Origin: Artemia franciscana | Taxonomy: Eukaryota; Arthropoda; Branchiopoda; Anostraca; Artemiidae | Assembly: GCF_032884065.1 (NCBI RefSeq) | Contig: NC_088867.1 | Coordinates: 52,163,209 to 52,227,208, forward strand | DNA length: 64,000 nt | Direction: 5' to 3' | Shown: one piece after another, positions 58,558 to 64,000 of the stretch | How the letters are laid out: each line of letters opens with the position of its first letter | How positions within the stretch are numbered: position 1 is the first letter of the stretch | Made by a program: the position numbers and the translations under genes | Notes under the pieces: generated by a model | What the model was told of the DNA's origin: nothing | Seen by the model: only the letters and a program-made list of their open reading frames with translations | Database searches by the model: none

Positions 58558-60880
58558 ATGAAAATGATCACTTGGAAACTTGGCATGACCCCAACGAAAC
58601 GCTACTGTTTGACAGATTTTATGTAGAAAAAGTGTCAAGAAGAGAGTCGTCGAATAGAAGATATTATGGGGATGTTATTGTCCTGCTAAAGTGTAAAAGT
58701 GTGTCAAAATACCAGAGATTAAGTAGTAAGTCGGAAAATATAATTTGGGTCAAAGTTCTTTTTTCTGACAGACGGCAGATAGTGATCGGATCAGTTTACT
58801 TACCACCACAGAACAGTTCCTACACAAATGAAGATACTTGGGATATTCTGGAAAAAGAGATCGAAGATTTTGAAATAGGAAACGATAAAGCACCTCTTGG
58901 AGTGCTAAATTCTATCCCGACGGAGGGAACTTGTTTCTGGCTCCAAGAGCATGACTACAGTTTGCTGGAGGAAACAAAGGAGGAGGAAATAAAAAACATT
59001 TTGAAGAATCAGAAAGGGGGTACAGTGCCTGGGATGGATGGGATCCCTCTTATGGTTTATAAAAAGTTCGCACTGGCTCTCGTTCCCATAATGGTCCTCA
59101 TTTTCAATGCAATTCTTAGCACATGTAAATGACCCAAAGTATGGAAGACGTCAGTAATTTTGCCGCTTTTCAAAAATGGAAATGGGGAGGAACACTCCAA
59201 CTATAGACCCATATCCCTAATTCCAAAGATGAGTAAAATATTTGAGAAAATTATTGATGTGAGACTGTCAAAATGGCTTGAAGTGTATGAAAAAATTAAA
59301 GAAGAGCAAGGAGGATTCCGGGCCGGATACAATACAGCAGACAGAATGTTTGTACTGCATGCCCTTTCTGAAAAATATGGAAGAGGAAAAAATAAATTTT
59401 ACGTGGCTTTTTTAGACCTCCAAAAAGCTTTCGATAGCGTGGATAGGGAAATACTGATAATGGAATTAATTAAAATTGGACTACCAGGTCATTTCGCACA
59501 GCTGGTAGCTAATATGTATGGAAGTACAAAAGCAGTCATTAGAGTGTTTGGAAAATGAGATTCAAGGATATTTAAACAGACAAGAGGTGTTAAACAAGGA
59601 AGTGCCCTTTCACCTCGGCTATTCGGATTATTCGTAAACGACATCGTAGACTTCTTGGAGAAAAGATGGGCCCCAACCGTTAAGCTCGACAACAGAATGA
59701 TCTGGGCTCTGCTGTTCGCCGACGACATGGCATTAGTAGCGAAAACAGCTCGTGAACTACGAATTTTAATTGACCTGATGGCAGAATACCTTGAATCGAA
59801 GAAACTACGTCTAAACCTCGGGAAGACGGAGATAATGATCTTCAATAAAGGAGGAAGAAGGAATTTAGTCGAGATCGAGAAATTTCGGTTTAAAGGACAA
59901 GAGATTAAGGTAGTGGAAAAGGCGAAATATCTGGGATTTACCCTGACACCTAACTGCAGTTGGAAGGAACATGTGAGCGAAATGTCAAAGCGAGGGAAAG
60001 CAGCAGTGGGTGCAATATTACGTAATGAACTAGTGAAAAAGTCGAAGTCATTAAAAATGTTTAAGCAAATATTTGATTCGAAAATTAAACCGCCAATTCA
60101 TTACGGAGCTGAGCTATGGGGCCTGGAGGCCGCGGAGACGCTAGAATAAGTCCAGTTTAGATACTACAAAAGACTCTTCGGGCTGCACCAGACAACACAT
60201 AACCAGCTAATCAAAGGAGACGTCGGCATCTTCTCACTGAAATTACATCGGCTTTATCAAGTATTTAAGTGTTGGCTGATATTAACCCCACTTCCGATTG
60301 GCTAAACAAGCTTATAATGATTTGCTTCGAATTAATAGGAAAACTACTTGGACTCAACAAATCAAGAAATCTCTTGACAAACTAGGCCTCTCTTATTTGT
60401 GGATGGAAGGAAACGGACCCAGAAACACACAATGCCTTCCAGAAATTATGCAGAGATTGAAAGACCAAGAGATACAAGAGTGGGGTTGTTTACTACGTTC
60501 GTCGGAAACACTGAAGGAATATAGTAAAGTAAAAGAAATTTTTGGGGAAGAATATTATTTTAAGGTAAATTTACCTTTTAGATATTTAAAATCATGGATC
60601 CAGTTGAGGGGAAATTAACTTCCAGTACATAGGGGACAGAAACTAAAAAAAAAATAAGGGCACAAATGGTAAGTGTGGGTATTGCGGAAAAGAGGATAAT
60701 AATTTAGCCCATTTCCTCATGGAGTGCCAGGAGCTTGAAAGTCTTAGGGATGAAATTTGGGGGGACCATCGGTTGGTGCTTCTTTCTGATATCCTGAGGT
60801 CTTTGATGCCTGAAACCATATGCAAAATGACCCGATATGTGGAAAAGTCGGGAGAGGCTCAGTCGAGCCCGAGTGAATGA
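58558..60880 (+). pseudogene. LINE ORF2: endonuclease deleted, RT with stops
   Basis: ORF2 seems to open at ATG 58558 (MKMITWKLGMTP, like the start of apurinic-type endonucleases). The frame then changes near 58572-58620, giving RRESSNRRYYGDVIVLLK and IVIGSVYLPPQNSSYTNEDT. After IEDFEIGND (about 58888) the catalytic half of the endonuclease is missing, and RT fingers start by 59010 (GTVPGMDGIP). RT blocks: NYRPISLIPKMSKIFEKIID, FYVAFLDLQKAFDSVDRE, TRGVKQGSALSPRLFG, LLFADDMALVAKT (FADD intact, about 59715-59745), KKLRLNLGKTEIMIF. In-frame stops are TGA 59130 (CK*PKVW), TGA 59556 and TAA 60147; a frame change lies near 60290. The C-terminus has C-x2-C-x8-H-x4-C (Cys codons 60674, 60683, 60725; His 60710), typical of I/Jockey-type ORF2 ends. 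Stop TGA 60878. No active enzyme is possible. Confidence 0.8.
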
Positions 60881-60995
60881 AAATAAGTATTGTTTTACAT
60901 TGAGTGTGTGTTCTGTGCAGTGTTGTATTATTAAATCATGTTGTGTATGGCCATAGGGCTCAAATAAAATTTCTTTCTTTCTTTCTTTTTTTCAT
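60881..60995 (+). other. LINE 3' UTR and (TTTC)n tail
   Basis: Short 3' region with TGTATGGCCATAGGGCTCAA next to AATAAAA, then five TTTC units. The tail abuts the end of the opposite-strand LINE. Confidence 0.6.
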
Positions 60996-61274
60996 TTACA
61001 AATAGAAAACTAAAATAAAACCCTTTCGCACTGGGGAAAACCTATGAGGGTATGTATTTTAGCGAAAGTCCACATATCTACTTACCTATAATAACAAATC
61101 CAATCTCTCTTACTCATTAATACGCAACTCTCCCTTCCCGTTTCATTCCTCCCAACCCCAACTTACCCCCCTGCCCATCCTTACCTCCCTAACCCACTCT
61201 TACCTCCCTAGCCCCACCCTAACCTCCCAAATCCACCCTTCCTCCCCTAATCACCCTACCACCCATAATAAAAT
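60996..61274 (-). other. LINE 2 3' UTR with G-rich repeats
   Basis: On the minus strand, 61130-61260 is purine-rich with quasi-repeats GGGAGGTAAG, GTGGGTTAGGGAGG and GGGTGGGGCTAGGGAGG. The remainder to 60996 is AT-rich. No poly-A tail is separable from the (TTTC)n of the neighbour. Confidence 0.6.
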
Positions 61275-62125
61275 TCAACATTTATCCCCCAAAAAATAAT
61301 CTTTTAATTTCTTTTTAAACTGAGGCACGCGTTCTACTGCCCTAATGCTCACTAGTAATTCATTCTATACACTTGGACCAAGGGGTTTCATTGAGAATGA
61401 AGACCGGGTACCATGACGTAAATCCACAACTGTATCACTACTATGCCTTGTTCCATAATTATTCAGATCACTGTTTGTTTGGTAAAAACTCTTGAAGACA
61501 TCTGGGGCTAGGTGATTCATACACTGAAACACAAATACAGCAGCCTGGTAATCTCTTATCTGACCGACATTAAGGAGCTTCAGTGACGTAAAGCAAGCAC
61601 AGGTGTCATGCACATCCTGGACATATCTACCTATTGTTCTAACAGCTTTATTTTGTAGAATTTGCACTCTTCTATAGTTAGATAAGAAGTTGCTGCTCCA
61701 TAGGAGGCAGCCGTAGGAGATATATGGATAAACCAACGAATAATATATAGTTAGAAGTATCCTCTGTGGGAGAAAGTGCTGCAGACGCCTAAGTATGCCA
61801 ACCCCACGGGCAATTTTCGATGAAATAGCGTCGCTGTGACATCTCCATGACAGGTGGTAATCCAGACAAAACAAAGATAGCGGAGATGATGAACTTGCTG
61901 AATTGGTTTACCACATAAAGCTATGATTCCATGCGCATCTAGCGGTGTACCAACTCTGCAGAACGTCATTAAAAATGTCTTGCGGACATTTAAGCACAGT
62001 AGACTTAATGAGGTAAAGACCTCTAGCCTTTCCAGTGCAAGATTCGCTTTTCTCACCAGCTCCTCCACAGATGAGGCAAACACAGTTAAAACGGTACCAT
62101 CAGCAAATGAGGTAAGACACACATC
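61275..62125 (-). pseudogene. LINE 2 RT active-site region and C-terminus, catalytic Asp lost
   Basis: After the stop, SFADGTVLTVFASSVEELV reads FADG where active enzymes have F/Y-A-D-D; the Gly codon is at 62096-62098. LNVRKTFLMTF follows. Near 61875 the frame changes to CLDYHLSWRCHSDAISSKIA and RRVQILQNKAVRTIGRYVQD. At about 61362-61364 a TAG replaces the Trp expected in LGPSVW-NELL. Sense then continues (VERVPQFKKKLKDYFLG) to TGA at 61275-61277. The damage is independent of that in the neighbouring LINE. Confidence 0.8.
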
Positions 62126-62995
62126 TTACAGGTAAAAACGCATGAGATCAACATTGATAAGGTAAAAAAACGGACCCAACACTGAACCTGGTGGTACTCC
62201 ACACATCAGTGGAAATGCTGCTGAGTTCACATCACTCAAGACTACTTTGAAAGATCTTCCTATGAGATAGCTTTCAAAAAATTTCAGGCACTTTCCGTGG
62301 ACACCTAACAACTCAATCCGACTTAGTAGCGTTTGCAAATCAACTCTATCAGATGCTTTGCAAATATCAATAAATATAGTCAATGGTGTTTCTCTTCTGT
62401 CTATACCACTATTCACTGATTCCATAAGATGTTGCAGAGCATTCGTCGTCGAGGGCCCTTTGCAAAATCCGAATTGGGTCTCAGTCAGTAAACTATGAGC
62501 CTGTAGGAAGCCAGGTAGACGATTATGAACCACTTTTTCTAGTAGTTTAGAAAACAATGGAAGAATTGAAATCGGTCTCCAATTCTCAATTTCCTTTTTA
62601 GGGCCACCTGAATGAAGTGGTATCACTTTCGCAACTTTTAGCTGATCAGGAAAACTGCCCTTTTCAAGTGGCAGATTAAAGATGAAGAGTAGGCACGGTA
62701 GTATATTATGCATTATTGCTTTGAACGCTCGAAGAGATAAACCGTCTACTCCAGCAGAATTTGATTTAAGAGATTTAACTATTTTAAGTAGTTCATCACG
62801 TGTACATGGACCAAACGCCAATTCAAAACTTTCACCTCTGTTATCACATATGATATGTTCTTGGACCTGTTGACATCTATTTTTTACACTATTTTGCACT
62901 TCAAAACCAATATTAGAGAAAAAAATACCAAATTTATTTACAATTCCACTTTTATCTTCACGGGCGAAGCCCTCAAGTTGTGATTCAGCCCCCAC
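62126..62995 (-). pseudogene. LINE 2 reverse transcriptase, fingers and palm
   Basis: 289 open codons: SLKSNSAGVDGLSLRAFKAI, KVAKVIPLHSGGPKKEIENW, RPISILPLFSKLLEKVVHNR, TQFGFCKGPSTTNALQHL, then FIDICKASDRVD, where the first catalytic Asp is kept but the usual Lys-Ala-Phe-Asp reads Lys-Ala-Ser-Asp. VPPGSVLGPFFYLINVD is the box before the active site, with Pro for the usual Gln. It ends in a stop at 62126 just before the YADD region. Confidence 0.8.
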
Positions 62996-63636
62996 CCAGT
63001 ATCAGCATTTCCCCCAGTTACCTTTTTAATCAGTTTCCACGTGTCTTTCATATTTCCTTTACTATTCGAAAACTTTATATCATGATATTCAGCCATAGCT
63101 TTGCGACGTGATTTGTTCACTAAATTGGGTTGTTTTTTAAACAATTTAAACGAAGCATCACTTTTATCATGTAGATATCCTTGATAAAGCTCAATCCTTC
63201 GCTTTCTCTCTTCCAGTATTTCACTTGTTATCCATGGCTTACGGGATTTCTGTTTCTTCACTTTCATTACCTTAAGGGGACACGCTTTATCATCAATAGA
63301 TAAAATAATAGTCATTAGATTATCAAATGCTCTCGTAGGGGATTCTTCTTCAGAAGATACAGGTGTCCAATCGATGACACTAACGTCCTCCACAAACTTT
63401 TGAAGATCCTCTTTTTTCATCAACCTTGTCTTTGTTTTCCTTTTATTGGGTCTTTTTATTGGACACTTCAAAACAAAAACCAAAGGAAGGTGGTCGGAAC
63501 CAGGAAAAGTCACAACATCAGCATAACATGGCTTCAAATCAGCAGAACGAACGAAAATGTTATCAATTAGGGTTGAACTCTGTTCAGTAATTCTTGTAGG
63601 TACACTTACAAGCGGGTATAGATCAATAGATATCAT
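62938..63636 (-). pseudogene. LINE 2 endonuclease C-terminus and linker to RT
   Basis: An open 232-codon minus-strand segment. VPTRITEQSSTLIDNIFV and then GSDHLPLVFVL (the S-D-H catalytic block, near 63490) complete the endonuclease. The linker KKQKSRKPWITSEILEERKR is typical of CR1/L2-like ORF2. The frame changes at a G-rich spot near 62985-62995 (TGGGTGGGGGC on the minus strand), after which sense continues in the next piece. Confidence 0.75.
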
Positions 63637-64000
63637 AAAATTAAAAAGATCAACATTATGATTAGATTAATCCATCAGGTTAAAGTTAAAATCACCCATA
63701 ACAATATGACTTACTCCAGACGGTACTTTCAATATCAGCTGACTCATCCCTCCCACGAAATCATTCAAGTGAGCACTGGGAGGCTTATACACCATACTAA
63801 ATATATTCTATTTTCCATCAAATTCAATTTCAATTGAAAAACTTCAACCTTGCCTTCCATCCATATACTAAGATCATCCCTTTCCTGATAATTTAACCCA
63901 TTCTTTACAAGGAAACCAACACCAACACGACCCATCAATACTCGGCTCTTGGTATGAAGATAATAACCGGAAATGAATACAGAGAGATCGATTGGTTTGA
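63637..64000 (-). pseudogene. LINE 2 endonuclease, N-terminal part, partial
   Basis: Minus-strand frames give YYLHTKSRVLMGRVGVGFLV, then in another frame VYKPPSAHLNDFVGGMSQLI and VSHIVMGDFNFNLMD (near 63680-63720). GDFN is the catalytic block of apurinic-type LINE endonucleases. A frameshift near 63800 and a stop after NLMD (near 63665) break it. Confidence 0.7.

Larger units (their letters stand above)
57063..60995 (+). mobile_element. Non-LTR retrotransposon, ORF1 intact and ORF2 broken
   Basis: A nearly complete LINE: about 430 bases of 5' leader, ORF1 (57496-58533), ORF2 remains (58558-60880) and a 3' UTR with GGCCATAGGGCTCAAATAAA. The tail is (TTTC)n at about 60970-60992 instead of poly-A. 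The left boundary is estimated from where family B stops. A cysteine-rich motif at the ORF2 end and the coiled-coil plus RRM-like ORF1 suit the I/Jockey/Nimb-like groups with an apurinic-type endonuclease. The clade is not fixed. Confidence 0.8.
60996..64000 (-). mobile_element. Second non-LTR retrotransposon, minus strand, runs off the window
   Basis: From the right edge leftwards: apurinic-type endonuclease, linker, RT, RT-distal region and a purine-rich 3' UTR. RT style (YHLSWRCHSDAISSKIARG, IYYSLVYPYISYGCLLW) resembles the CR1/L2/Daphne-like groups. It differs clearly from the neighbouring plus-strand LINE. The 5' end lies beyond 64000. Confidence 0.75.

Overview
The window looks like nuclear DNA of an arthropod, most likely a branchiopod crustacean. 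It is strongly AT-rich, has spliceosomal introns with U2-type boundaries, and carries many decayed animal-type transposons (non-LTR, Ty3/Gypsy, hAT, a tRNA-derived SINE) and long (AT)n tracts. The two most abundant dispersed repeats (called A and B here) match my memory of brine shrimp (Artemia) genomic sequence. I could not run a search, so that assignment is inference. I see no prokaryotic, viral, rRNA or CRISPR content. One 100-N assembly gap lies at 17822-17921.

The only host gene I can support runs left to right. Its large last exon (25608-27842) encodes the final strand of a RAWUL-like ubiquitin-fold domain of Polycomb-group RING finger (PCGF/Psc) type. A tail of about 700 residues follows, basic, Ser/Lys-rich and probably disordered, as in insect Psc and Su(z)2. 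The reading frame is broken twice, at a G run (25787-25790) and an A run (26247-26253). The two breaks cancel, so they may be sequencing errors. A small exon at 751-923 has clean splice sites and ends in a motif resembling the start of RAWUL. It may belong to the same gene, which would imply an intron of about 24.7 kb full of repeats and one or more short missing exons.

Repeats fill most of the rest. Family A (2090-4725, 5010-5205, 16401-17821, 52428-54117 reversed, 54118-55905) has a terminal 8-bp-stem hairpin and inverted ends around a variable number of ~290-bp tandem monomers, each with a long poly-G run. Family B is a ~1.7-kb element with three near-full copies (6571-8242, 40253-41957, 50546-52243) and many fragments. 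It has internal foldbacks and ends in an 8-bp-stem hairpin. Satellite D is a diverged ~115-bp tandem repeat (6330-6570, 9640-10740, 19640-20925, 49540-49960) that repeatedly sits next to family B. Smaller items are a MITE with a target-site duplication (32737-32940), a foldback (34175-34450), a tRNA-derived SINE (43469-43797) and two short families (C and G) beside microsatellites.

The right end (56060-64000) is built of non-LTR retrotransposons. There is a reverse-transcriptase fragment (56060-56885). Next is a nearly complete plus-strand element with an intact ORF1 and a broken ORF2 (57063-60995). Last is a minus-strand element that runs off the window edge and meets the plus-strand one tail to tail (60996-64000). 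All reverse transcriptases here are disabled by stops, frameshifts, deletions or a lost catalytic aspartate. I did not find a convincing new functional gene system. The observations most worth following are the broken-but-compensated Polycomb gene and the two hairpin-ended repeat families.
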